33,499 bases of DNA from Verrucomicrobiota bacterium (lineage in GTDB: Bacteria; Verrucomicrobiota; Verrucomicrobiia; Limisphaerales; VHDF01): the NCBI GenBank assembly GCA_016871495.1, contig VHDF01000046.1, forward strand, positions 1-33,499, read 5' to 3'. Below, piece after piece: positions 15,443-24,505 of this stretch. The notes below the pieces were generated by a model that saw nothing but the letters and a program-made list of their open reading frames with translations, was not told the DNA's origin and made no database searches. Within the stretch, counting starts at the first letter, position 1, and the number at the start of each line of letters is the position of its first letter. Position numbers and translations under genes: made by a program.

Positions 15443-17458
15443 GTGTTTTCAGTGACCCTTCAGGCCGGGCGCAACCAACCCGCACCCAGCGCCTCCCCAA
15501 CAAGTTCATTCGCCCCTCCGCTTCGACTTTCCGAAGCGGTTGAAAAGTCCCAACGTTACCTCCTCCGCGAGCAAAAACCCGAGGGTTATTGGGTCGGCGA
15601 GTTGATTGTCGATAGCACCCTCGTCGCCGATAAACTGGCCTACCACCATTGGGCCGGCGATACCGATCCCGAATGGCAGCGCAAAGCCGTCAACCACATC
15701 TTCGCCATGCAGCTCCCGGACGGGGGCTGGAACATCTATTACGGCGGCCCGGCGGAGGTCAATGCCACCATCAAGGCCTACCTCGCCCTCAAGCTCGCCG
15801 GCGTTCCGGTCACCGATCCGCGCATGCTCCGCGCCCGCGAAATGGCCAAGAACCTGGGCGGTGTTCCCCGCATGAACACCTTCTCCAAACTCTACCTCGC
15901 GCTGCTCGGCCTCTACCCTTGGAAATACGTCCCCACGATCCCCTGCGAAGTCATTCTCATCGGGAAATGGTTCTACGTGAATTTCAACGAGATGAGCAAC
16001 TGGAGCCGGTCGATGCTCGTCCCGCTCGCCATCATCAACCATTTCAAACCCACCCGCCCGCTCAATCCCACCGTCACGCTCGACGAACTCTACCCCGAGG
16101 GCTACCACGAGCGCGACCTCGCCCTCGCCAGGGACCCCGAACTCTTCACCTGGCGCAATTTCTTCCTTGGCCTGGATCGGCTCCATAAATTCGCCGAGTG
16201 GTTCGCTCAAAATAAAATTCATCCCTTCCGGCGCCGCGCCTTGAAACGTGCCGAGGCCTGGATGCTCGAACGCTTCGAAGGCTCCGACGGACTGGCGGCC
16301 ATCTTCCCCGCCATGCTCAATGCCCTCATCGCCCTCAAAGCACTGGGCTACCCCGACGACCATCCCCAAGTCCGACGGGCCGAGCGCGAACTCAAAAAAC
16401 TCGAGCACGAAACCGCCCAGAGCGTCCGCATCGAACCGTGTTTCAGCCCCGTCTGGGACTCCGCCATCGTCGCCATCTGCCTCCGCGAATCCGGCGTGCC
16501 CGCCGATCATCCCGCCATGAAGAAAGCGGGTGAATGGCTCATGACCAAGGAAATTCGCTTCCGCGGCGACTGGCACTACAAGAACCCCACCCCCGTCGAA
16601 CCCAGCGGATGGGTGTTCGAATACGAGAACAAATGGAATCCGGACGTGGATGACACCGCCATGGTGTTGCTCGCGCTCCGCCAAATCCCCACCGGCAACC
16701 CCGCGGCCCGCAACGAATGCTTCCAGCGCGGGCTCAACTGGATGATGACCTTCCAGTGCAAAGACGGAGGCTGGGCCGCCTTCGACAAGGATTGCACCAA
16801 GAGCATCCTCGAGAAGGTCCCCTTCGCCGATCACAACGCCATGCTCGACCCGGAATGCGCCGACATCACCGCGCGCATCCTGGAATTGCTCGGTTACGAA
16901 AAATTCGACAACCGAAATCCCCAAATCCAACGAGCGCTCCAATACCTGCGCGCTCAACAAGAGCCCGACGGGTCCTGGTACGGACGCTGGGGCGTCAATT
17001 ACGTTTACGGAACCTGGCAGGTTCTGCGCGGACTCCGCGCGCTCAATCACCCGATGAACGAGCCGTGGCTTCACCAAGCCCGCGGCTGGCTCGAAAGCGT
17101 GCAAAACGAGGACGGCGGGTGGGGCGAACGCTGCAACACCTACGACGATCCCGTTTTCAAAGGCAAAGGCCCTTCGACCCCCTCGCAAACGGCCTGGGCC
17201 GTCATGGGCTTGTGCGCGTTCGACGATCCGTCCAACCCCAACCTCATTCGCGGCGTTCAATACCTCATCGACAATCAGAATCCCGATGGATCCTGGTCCG
17301 AACTCGAAACCACCGGCACCGGATTCCCGCGTGTGTTCTACTTGAAGTACGACATGTACCGGAATAGCTGGCCCCTGCTGGCCCTCGCAACCTATCGCAA
17401 GCTGCTCGATGGCCAGGCGGCACAAGTCGGCGATCCCCGCCGGACGGTTCAGAGTTGA
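15443..17458 (+). CDS. shc: Squalene-hopene cyclase
   Basis: A roughly 671-residue terpene cyclase that converts squalene to hopene, the first committed step of hopanoid synthesis, at the cytoplasmic membrane. The acid motif D-x-D-D is DVDD at residues 401-404 (NPDVDDTAMV). QW repeats are visible throughout, for example DGGWNIYYGG, KDGGWAAFDKD, PDGSWYGRWGVNYVYGTW, EDGGWGERCNTY and PDGSWSELETTGTGFPRVFY. The protein starts after the Lrp gene; GTG at 15443 or GTG at 15452 are the plausible starts because the frame further upstream overlaps the regulator. An AAAGG lies 12 bases before 15443. Length fits the family (630-720). The stop TGA overlaps the ATG of the next gene (TGATG), coupling it to an HpnG-like phosphorylase. 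Confidence 0.95.
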   Translation: MFSVTLQAGRNQPAPSASPTSSFAPPLRLSEAVEKSQRYLLREQKPEGYWVGELIVDSTLVADKLAYHHWAGDTDPEWQRKAVNHIFAMQLPDGGWNIYYGGPAEVNATIKAYLALKLAGVPVTDPRMLRAREMAKNLGGVPRMNTFSKLYLALLGLYPWKYVPTIPCEVILIGKWFYVNFNEMSNWSRSMLVPLAIINHFKPTRPLNPTVTLDELYPEGYHERDLALARDPELFTWRNFFLGLDRLHKFAEWFAQNKIHPFRRRALKRAEAWMLERFEGSDGLAAIFPAMLNALIALKALGYPDDHPQVRRAERELKKLEHETAQSVRIEPCFSPVWDSAIVAICLRESGVPADHPAMKKAGEWLMTKEIRFRGDWHYKNPTPVEPSGWVFEYENKWNPDVDDTAMVLLALRQIPTGNPAARNECFQRGLNWMMTFQCKDGGWAAFDKDCTKSILEKVPFADHNAMLDPECADITARILELLGYEKFDNRNPQIQRALQYLRAQQEPDGSWYGRWGVNYVYGTWQVLRGLRALNHPMNEPWLHQARGWLESVQNEDGGWGERCNTYDDPVFKGKGPSTPSQTAWAVMGLCAFDDPSNPNLIRGVQYLIDNQNPDGSWSELETTGTGFPRVFYLKYDMYRNSWPLLALATYRKLLDGQAAQVGDPRRTVQS

Positions 17459-18162
17459 TGGACGGCATCCTGGTGACGTTTGCGCTCCCTGAAGAAGCGG
17501 CTCCCTTCCGCCAGTCCTGGCGCGCCACCGCAATCCCCAGCAGGGTCGAAATCCTCGTCGGAGGCATGGGCACGGCCCAGACCACCCGGCGAGTCCTCCG
17601 TCACATCCAGGCCACCCGCCCCGCTCTGACGCTGACCTGCGGCTTCGCCGGTGGACTGCACCCCTCGCTTCGCCCCGGCGACGTGCTTTTCCACGCCGAT
17701 CCCAACGAATCTGCCGCGCCTCGCCTGCAACAATGCGGCGCCCGTCCCGCCCGCTTCCACCACGTCGAATCCATCGTGGCCACCGCCCAGGCCAAAGCCC
17801 ATCTGCACGCTCAGACCGGCGCGGACGCCATCGACATGGAATCCAAACTGATTCGCGATGAATGCGCCCGCCTCGGCCTTCGATCTCTCACCCTGCGCGT
17901 CGTCTCAGATACGGCCGGCGAGGACTTGCCGGTGGATTTCAATCGTTGGACCCGTCCCGACCAGACTCTGAATCCATGGGCCATCGCGCGCGACCTGCTT
18001 GCTCGTCCCGCCCTGGTGCCCGAACTGATCCGATTGCGACGCAAACTCAACCACTGCGCCCACCGCCTCTCCAACACTCTCCTCGAATTCCTGGCCGGAG
18101 AATCATCGCCGCCCAGTCGGCAGGGCGAAAACGAAAACACAGCGACATGCTCGCCGGAGTGA
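17458..18162 (+). CDS. hpnG: Hopanoid-associated phosphorylase (HpnG-like, PNP/UDP phosphorylase family)
   Basis: A 234-residue member of the nucleoside phosphorylase family. The N-terminal strand MDGILVTFALPEEAAPFRQ, the phosphate-site region EILVGGMGTAQTTRRV, LTLTCGFAGGLHPSLRPGDVL, and the base/ribose-site segment DAIDMESKLIRDECARLG all fit. In hopanoid pathways HpnG removes adenine from adenosylhopane, giving phosphoribosyl- or ribosylhopane. Assignment to HpnG rather than MTA/SAH nucleosidase rests on the direct coupling to squalene-hopene cyclase: the cyclase stop and this ATG overlap by one base in TGATG. No HpnH (radical SAM adenosyl transferase) lies in the window. The C-terminal 40 residues are Arg/Ser-rich and probably disordered. 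Confidence 0.85.
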   Translation: MDGILVTFALPEEAAPFRQSWRATAIPSRVEILVGGMGTAQTTRRVLRHIQATRPALTLTCGFAGGLHPSLRPGDVLFHADPNESAAPRLQQCGARPARFHHVESIVATAQAKAHLHAQTGADAIDMESKLIRDECARLGLRSLTLRVVSDTAGEDLPVDFNRWTRPDQTLNPWAIARDLLARPALVPELIRLRRKLNHCAHRLSNTLLEFLAGESSPPSRQGENENTATCSPE

Positions 18163-18200
18163 GCCTGGAAATGCGGAAGGAATGTCGCCCCGAAGCCATC

Positions 18201-19607
18201 TCAACACTCGTGGGCTTCACCCCGCCGGGGCACGATGACCTTGGCATGGGGCTTCATTTTCTCCAGCGCCTCCGCCAAGGCCAGCGATTGCTCCTCCTCC
18301 CCGTGCACCACGAAAATCTTGCGGAGCGGCCCCGAGATCCGGCGCACATGATCCAGCAACTCGCTCCGATCCGCGTGACCCGACAAATAATCCACCAGGA
18401 GCACCCTCGCCTTCACCTCGTGCGGCTCCCCGAAAATGTTGACCGGACTCTTCCCGGAAAGAATCTGGTGCCCCAGGGTGTGCTCGGCACAATAACCAAT
18501 GAATAGAATCAGGTTCTCGGGATTCCCGATGTGATTCGCCAAATGATGCCGGACCCGCCCGGCTTCCGCCATGCCTGAGGCCGAAATGATGATCGCCGGC
18601 CCTTGCAAGGTGTTGAGTTTCTTCGACTGCTCCACGTCGCGAATGTAGGTCAGATTGCCCATTTCAAACGGACTCGCCACGTCCCTCAAAAACTTGTAAG
18701 TTTCCTCGTTAAAACACTCCGGATGCAACCGGTGCACTTCCGTGGCGTTCACACTCAGCGGGCTATCCACAAAAATCGGGGCGTCCGGAAGCTTGTTTTC
18801 CCTCGAGAACTGGTTCAGCGCATACACAAATTGCTGCGTCCGACCCACCGAAAATGCGGGGACGATCACCTTGCCCCCGCGCTCCAAAGTCTGCAACGCC
18901 GTCCGCAACATCTCCGCCGCGGTGTCCTTCGATTGATGCTCGCGTCCACCATAAGTCGATTCGATCTGCAGGTAATCGACATTTTCCACCGGCTGCGGGT
19001 CGCGCAGGATCAAATCCCTGCCCCGGCCAATGTCGCCCGTGAACAAATAACGCGACCGCTGGCTTGAGGAGGGGTCGCGCAAATCCAACACCACCTGCGC
19101 CGAGCCCAGAATATGACCCGCGTCCCGGAACGTCACCGTGACCCCGTTCGCCACTCGAACCGGACGATCATAGCCGACCGCCACAAATTGACGGATCGCC
19201 ATCTCGGCGTCGGTGGAAGTGTAAAGCGGCTCGACCGGAGGTTGTCCGCGCTTGGCCCTTTGCTTGGACACAAACTCGGCGTCGGAACGCTGAATGTTCG
19301 CTGAATCCTCCAGCATGATGCTCGCCAAACTCCGCGTCGCAAAAGTGCAGTAAATGCTTCCCGTGAATCCCTGTTTCGTCAGATTCGGAAGATTGCCGCA
19401 GTGGTCCAAATGAGCATGGCTGAGGACGACCGCATCCAGACTCGATGGCGCAAAAGGAAAACAACAATTGCGCTGAATCGACTCCTCCCGCCGGCCCTGA
19501 TACAGGCCGCACTCCAATAAAATCTTTTGACCGAACACTTCCAACAAATACATCGAGCCCGTGGTGGTGCGAGTGGCCCCCAGGAAATGCACTTTCATGC
19601 GCGCCAT
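18201..19607 (-). CDS. Beta-CASP metallo-beta-lactamase RNase (MBL-fold exo/endoribonuclease)
   Basis: A 468-residue beta-CASP ribonuclease of the YSH1/CPSF73-like family. The zinc motif HAHLDH is at residues 64-69 (VVLSHAHLDHCGNLP); other ligands are in DAGHILGSAQV and YLFTGDIGRGRD. The beta-CASP insert includes VIVPAFSVGRTQQFVYAL, VFVDSPLSVNATEV-type sequence, and IIISASGMAEAGRVRHHL. The C-terminal histidine is in VDYLSGHADRSELL, and the tail GPLRKIFVVHGEEEQSLALAE matches the family. It likely cleaves RNA at 3' ends. The start ATG at 19607 lies before the universally placed strand MKVHFLGA; Met4 is an alternative start. It converges with the hopanoid genes (38-base gap) and diverges from the large surface-protein gene. 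No operon partner. Confidence 0.93.
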   Translation of the reverse strand: MARMKVHFLGATRTTTGSMYLLEVFGQKILLECGLYQGRREESIQRNCCFPFAPSSLDAVVLSHAHLDHCGNLPNLTKQGFTGSIYCTFATRSLASIMLEDSANIQRSDAEFVSKQRAKRGQPPVEPLYTSTDAEMAIRQFVAVGYDRPVRVANGVTVTFRDAGHILGSAQVVLDLRDPSSSQRSRYLFTGDIGRGRDLILRDPQPVENVDYLQIESTYGGREHQSKDTAAEMLRTALQTLERGGKVIVPAFSVGRTQQFVYALNQFSRENKLPDAPIFVDSPLSVNATEVHRLHPECFNEETYKFLRDVASPFEMGNLTYIRDVEQSKKLNTLQGPAIIISASGMAEAGRVRHHLANHIGNPENLILFIGYCAEHTLGHQILSGKSPVNIFGEPHEVKARVLLVDYLSGHADRSELLDHVRRISGPLRKIFVVHGEEEQSLALAEALEKMKPHAKVIVPRRGEAHEC

Positions 19608-19727
19608 TGTGTTCCCGATGGCTCGAATGTCGAGGCTGACCGTTCAAAAAACCTGTGACTTTGCGGTCTGCTTCACTCAGTATTTGCTGTGCGGGCCACC
19701 AAGCTCCACTGCGGCCGCCCAAGTCTC

Positions 19728-22700
19728 ATGGAATCTCCTCTCCTTTCAACGGCGCGGCCTTTCCGGCTCTGCCTCCCTCGCCTTCTCCGGACCCTGCGCG
19801 ACGCCCTTGCCCTATCCTCGCTGATGCTGCTCGCTTCGCTCGTTGCCACCGTGGACGCCCACAGCCAAACGGCGCCAGCCGGCGGCATCCTTCGGGAAGT
19901 TTATTAAGGCATTCCAGGTTCCACACTGTTCGAACTCACAAACGCCCCCGGCTTCCCAAGCCAGCCGTCCTCGACCAACATCATCCGCGACTTCTTCGAG
20001 GCGCCCTCGGATTTTGACGATCAATATGGCCAGCGCCTCCGCGGATTCCTTCTCCCCCCCATCACCGGCGAGTACGTCTTCGACATCGCCAGCGACGACC
20101 AGTCCACCCACTGTCCCGGGACCGCCGGGAAACCTTCGTCGAAATCCACAACCCGGGCGAAACCCCTGTCGTCCTCAGCGATTGGCGGCTCGAAGGAGGC
20201 ATTGAATTCAACTTCCCCCGCGGCCTCACCCTGGCTCCCCGCAGCTACCTCGTTGTGGCCAAGGACGCCGCCCACCTCTCCACGCTCTTTACCAATCTTC
20301 ATTCCACCAACCTCATCGGAAATTTCACCGGCAATCTGTCTCTCAACAACGACCGCATCTCCCTCAGCATGCCCGAATGGATTGTCGGGACGAACAACGC
20401 GGGAGGACCCGTTACCCATCTCGTCCACGTCCCCGTCGAAACCGTCGAATACCACGGCGGCGGTCGATGGGACGAAGCCGCCGACGGCGGCGGAGCCAGT
20501 TTGGAAAGATTGGACGTCCGCTCCGATCCCGCAGAGCCGTCCCATTGGGCCGCCAGCGACGAGAGATTCAGAGCACCTTGGACCACCATCTCCACGACAG
20601 GAGTTCTGGACCATACCAGCACCGCGTTCCAAGCGGATCATGTCCAAGTCCTCCTCATGGGCGCGGGCGAATGTCTTGTCGACAATATCGAAGTCCTTTC
20701 GGGCGACGACTCCAATCTCGTGGTGAACGGAGACTTCGAATCGGGGCTCACCCGGTGGACCTTGCGAGGCACCCACGCCGCTTCCCGGGTGAGCTCCGAA
20801 GGATTCAAGAGCTCACGCAGCCTGCAACTCGTCGCCTCCGCGCGGGGTGATACCGGACCCAACCAGGCCATGGTTCCCCTCCGCTCGACCATTCCCCGCG
20901 GCGCCACCGCCACGATTCGTGCCCAGGTCCGGTGGCTCCGTGGCAACCCGGAAATCCTGTTCCGTTTGCACGGGAACGGGCTCGAAGCCGCCGGGCGAAT
21001 GAAGGTTCCTCCCGGTGCCGGCACACCAGGCAGCGCGAACACCCGGACCCTCGAAAACCTTGGCCCCGCGATCAGCCAGGTCACCCACCATCCCGCCCTC
21101 CCTGCCGCCGGCGAAGCCATCCGGATTTCCGCTCTGATCACCGATCCCGACCGGGTTCAATCCGCGCGACTTCTCTACCGCCTCGACCCCTCCATTACCG
21201 TTCCCTCAACCAATCTCGTCGATAACGGCACGCTCGGGGATGAAGTTGCCGGCGACGGAATTCATTCCGTCACCCTCCCTGGACAAGCCGCCGGTGTCGT
21301 CCTCGCCTTCTCGATCGAAGCCTCGGATTCCGCCTTCGCAGCCGGACGATCCGTTTTCCCCTCGGACGCTCCCCTCCGGGAATGCCTCGTCATGTTTGGA
21401 GGACAACGCCCTCCAGGCGGCTTGGGCAATTACCATCTCTGGATCACTCAAGCGACCGAGGATCGCTGGATCGACCGCGGGCCCGGCAGCAACGATTCCT
21501 TTGACGCCACGTTCGTCGATGGAAACGGACGCATCGTTTACAACATCCGCACGCTCTACAGCGGAAGCCCTTTCCATTGGCGAGCCTACAACGGCCCGCT
21601 TGGCAACAACTGCAATTACCTGCTCCAGTTTCCCAAGGATGACCTCTTTCTGGGCGCTCGCGATTTCGTCCTGAATCCTCCCTCCAATCTCGGCAACGAC
21701 AACACCGCCCAGCGCGAACAAACCTTCTATTGGATCGCCAGCCAACTCGAACAACCCGTCACCCACCGACGTCAACACCGGTTCTATCTGAACGGATTCC
21801 AGCGCGGCAACCCCGCCAGCGGGTTCCTCTTCGAAGACGCCCAGCAGCCCAACGGCGACTTCGTCGAAACTTGGTTCCCATCCGACCCGGACGGCGAACT
21901 CTACAAGATTGAGGACTGGTTCGAATATGACAATGCCGCCCTCGGATTCAGCAATGTGGACGCCTCTCTCCAAGACTTCCTGACCTCGGGAGAATCCAAG
22001 AAATTGGCGCGTTACCGATGGACCTGGCGGAAACGCTCGCTCCAAAATGACGAATCGGCTCACGACTATTCTCAACTCTTCGCGCTGGTGGACGCGGTCA
22101 ACGAGCCGATCGCGGCCGCTTACACGGATCGTGTAAACCAACTCGTTGATGTCGAGCAATGGATGACCGCCATCGCGCTTCGCCACGCCGTCGGTGATTG
22201 GGACGCCTACGGATACCGTCGTGGCAAGAACATGTATGCTTACAAGCCCGAACAAGGCCGATGGAGACTCCTCCACTGGGATATCGCCTTCGGAATCGGC
22301 CAGGGTGACGGTCCCACCACCGACCTCTTCTCAACCATCGAGCCCGTCGTCCGGCGCATGTTCCAGCACCCGCCTTTCCGAAAACTCTACCTCCAGGCCT
22401 TCCAACGCATCGTGGACGGCCCTTTCAATCCCGCCAATCTTGACCCCGTCATCGACGCCCGCCACGCCGCTCTCATTGGAGCCGGACTGCCCATCGCCAA
22501 TCCCAATGCCATCCGATCCTTCATCCGTTCCCGACGTAATTTCATCTCACAAACGTTATCCTCCAACCAGGCCCCGTTCCAACTCACCTCCATCCCTGAA
22601 TCGTCCACGACCAACCGCAGCTTCATCGAAATCACAGGCACCGCCCCCCTTCAAGTCAAAGAAATCCTTGTCAATGGTGTCTCCCATCCTGCCCGCTGGT

Positions 22701-24042
22701 CCTCCGTCAACCACTGGACCATCCTCACCGCACTCCAGCCAGGGACGAATGGATTGCAGTTCTCAACCTTGAACCTGGACGGCCTTCCGGATCCCACCAA
22801 CAAGATCTCCATCACCATCCACTACCTGGCCTCCTCCGAAACCTCGCCTCCCACTCCGGTCATCAGCGAAATCCAATTGGGACAACTCCGCAGCCGGAGG
22901 CGAGTTTCTTGAAATCTTCAATCCCTCGTTCAGCCAGGCCTATGACCTTTCGGGCTGGAAGATCTTGGGCGCCGGAGTGGAATTCCCGGCCAGCACCATC
23001 CTCAAACCCTTGGGCTTTCTCGTGATTCCCAGGGACCCCGAGGCCCTCCGTAACGCCTTCGGCCAAGACCTCCCCATCGCCTCGCGCTTGGAAAGCCGGC
23101 TCGACGGATCAGGGGCCGTGCTTCGACTTGTTCGACCCGGGGCGGCTCCCGGTTCACCAGACTTGGTTGATGCAGTGAGATACGAATCGAACGATCCATG
23201 GCCGATCCCCAGCGTTCCGGGCGCTTCTCTCCAGCGTCTGAGCCATGAAACACCCGGCATCGGATTGCTCCCCCTCGCCTGGGGCGCCGTAAATGCACAA
23301 GCGGGCCCTGGCGATGACTGGAAGTATGTGTCGGTTTCAGGACGCCCCACCGGCTCCACTCTCTTGATTCAACTCGCCGAACTGGGAGAGGTTCTCCTCG
23401 ACGAGTTCAACCTCGTCGAAGGCCCCATCCCGGGAGCGAATCCCAATCTCCTCGCCAATCCCGGCTTCGAATCCACCGGCATCTGGCAATTCGACCTAGC
23501 CTACGCGTCGAGTCTCGTCGTGGGGACGGATGCCCTCGAAGGCCGCAACGCGCTCCGCCTCTCGGCCACCGCCGCTCCGTCTTCATCCCAGGCCGTCCGC
23601 CAGTCGCTGAGGAGCCCCCTCCAATCAGGACAACTCTACACATTGAGCTTTTGGTACAAGCCGCTGCGAGGGGGGAGGCCAATTGACAGTCGGTTTCGCC
23701 AACAACTCTTTCTCCACCTCCGTCGCACTCTCCCAAGCCACCCTTCCCCTCGCCACGCCCGGAGCCCCCAACAACCTCAATCCCGCAACCGGCAAACTGG
23801 AAATTGTCGAGACTCGGTTGGATCCAGCCGGCCTCTCCATGACCTTCACTTCGTCGGCCGGAATGACTTACTTTCTTGAGGCGGCAGACCAATTGCAAGG
23901 AGCCCACTGGAGAGTGATCGGGCCTCTTGCCACCGCATCCTCCAACCGCACAACCGTCCGCGACACCCAACCCCCGCGCTCCGGCATGCGCTTCTACCGC
24001 GTCGTCCAAACCACCGGCAGCTCCTCTCCCGGCAACCGCTGA
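19728..24042 (+). pseudogene. Large exported PA14 / lamin-tail / CotH-like surface protein gene, multiply interrupted
   Basis: One gene can be followed through four lesions. It opens at ATG 19728 with an Arg-rich n-region and hydrophobic segment ending in VDAHSQTAPA, a signal peptide. At 19905-19907 an in-frame TAA interrupts REVY/GIPGSTLFELTNAPGF, which continues as the start of a PA14 domain to DIASDDQST near 20108. There the PA14 domain is cut short and a lamin-tail-like domain follows in another frame (FVEIHNPGETPVVLSDWRL). The long middle part runs to 22912. One extra T near 22877 shifts the frame; removing it restores ISEIQWDNSAAGGEFLEIF, a second lamin-tail domain. A G6 run at 23670-23675 shifts it again before the C-terminal strand-rich end. 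The original protein exceeded 1400 residues. A real pseudogene seems more likely than four sequencing errors. Confidence 0.8.
20255..22912 (+). CDS. Longest intact segment of the lamin-tail/CotH-like protein
   Basis: This 885-codon segment is the largest open part of the interrupted gene and is what an automatic annotation would report. It begins inside a lamin-tail domain (SYLVVAKDAAHLS), passes a carbohydrate-binding-like stretch (NLVVNGDFESGLTRWTLRG, LVASARGDTGPNQ), a choice-of-anchor or Ig-like linker (ISALITDPDRVQSARLLYRL), and then the CotH-like region with KNMYAYKPEQGRWRLLHWDI and FGIGQGDGPTTDLF. In CotH kinases the DxxY/WDxD elements bind ATP; here WDIAFG replaces the common WDxDF. 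The reported GTG start is internal to a domain and is not a true start. Proteins of this build are secreted and frequent in Verrucomicrobia; spore-coat CotH kinases share only the core. Confidence 0.72.
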   Translation: MAKDAAHLSTLFTNLHSTNLIGNFTGNLSLNNDRISLSMPEWIVGTNNAGGPVTHLVHVPVETVEYHGGGRWDEAADGGGASLERLDVRSDPAEPSHWAASDERFRAPWTTISTTGVLDHTSTAFQADHVQVLLMGAGECLVDNIEVLSGDDSNLVVNGDFESGLTRWTLRGTHAASRVSSEGFKSSRSLQLVASARGDTGPNQAMVPLRSTIPRGATATIRAQVRWLRGNPEILFRLHGNGLEAAGRMKVPPGAGTPGSANTRTLENLGPAISQVTHHPALPAAGEAIRISALITDPDRVQSARLLYRLDPSITVPSTNLVDNGTLGDEVAGDGIHSVTLPGQAAGVVLAFSIEASDSAFAAGRSVFPSDAPLRECLVMFGGQRPPGGLGNYHLWITQATEDRWIDRGPGSNDSFDATFVDGNGRIVYNIRTLYSGSPFHWRAYNGPLGNNCNYLLQFPKDDLFLGARDFVLNPPSNLGNDNTAQREQTFYWIASQLEQPVTHRRQHRFYLNGFQRGNPASGFLFEDAQQPNGDFVETWFPSDPDGELYKIEDWFEYDNAALGFSNVDASLQDFLTSGESKKLARYRWTWRKRSLQNDESAHDYSQLFALVDAVNEPIAAAYTDRVNQLVDVEQWMTAIALRHAVGDWDAYGYRRGKNMYAYKPEQGRWRLLHWDIAFGIGQGDGPTTDLFSTIEPVVRRMFQHPPFRKLYLQAFQRIVDGPFNPANLDPVIDARHAALIGAGLPIANPNAIRSFIRSRRNFISQTLSSNQAPFQLTSIPESSTTNRSFIEITGTAPLQVKEILVNGVSHPARWSSVNHWTILTALQPGTNGLQFSTLNLDGLPDPTNKISITIHYLASSETSPPTPVISEIQLGQLRSRRRVS

Positions 24043-24505
24043 TTCCATGGCTCCGTCTCCATCTCGTTATTTCCCTCCATGCCTGGCCCGGATATTTCAT
24101 ACTGAGCTTGAATCCGCGACAGTGTGCCGCGTGAGGTCACGCGGCCTACAATCGCGCCTGCCTCTGTGTTCGTAGGCCCCGGTGTCCTCACCGGGCGTTC
24201 CGTGCATCCCAAAGCTGCCTGTCGTGTGGCACAGGCTGCCCAGCCTGCCGTATCGCCGACGGTCAGTCGGCCCGGCGGGTGAAGAACGAGGCCCTTCCAT
24301 GCTCTCCAATCGCCTGGTTCCCTTCGTCGCCCCGCAGGCTGGGCAGCCTGCGCTACAGCAGACAGGGCTGTCTGCGTTACCACGACAACCCGGTCACCGA
24401 CAACCTCTGCATGCACCGCCAGGACTTTGGGGAGGGGATCTAGTCTTGCCCGACCCTGGGCCTATCAAGCAGAATAACCCTGAAAACACTTCGCACCCAT
24501 AAAAT
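24043..24505. repeat. Intergenic cluster of dispersed palindromic repeats
   Basis: This gene-free stretch holds three repeat units in a row. Positions 24126-24145 form a hairpin with 9-bp arms (GCCGCGTGA/TCACGCGGC) and 24178-24195 one with 7-bp arms (CCCGGTG/CACCGGG). Positions 24232-24350 are bounded by a 16-base palindrome at each end and match 1-114 inverted. Positions 24361-24417 match 14657-14714 inverted. No gene is recognised on either strand. Confidence 0.75.
24232..24350. repeat. Palindrome-bounded dispersed repeat, complete copy
   Basis: A 119-base unit with CAGGCTGCCCAGCCTG at 24232-24247 and CAGGCTGGGCAGCCTG at 24335-24350. It matches the reverse complement of the left window edge along nearly its full length, with differences concentrated around the CGACGGTCAGTCGG segment. 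Both end palindromes can fold into 6-bp stems with a 4-base loop, a REP-like arrangement. Confidence 0.8.

Noticed and set aside
15506-17533. 675-codon minus-strand open frame opposite squalene-hopene cyclase
   Set aside because: The plus strand carries clear DVDD and QW motifs; the antisense product has no recognisable domain.
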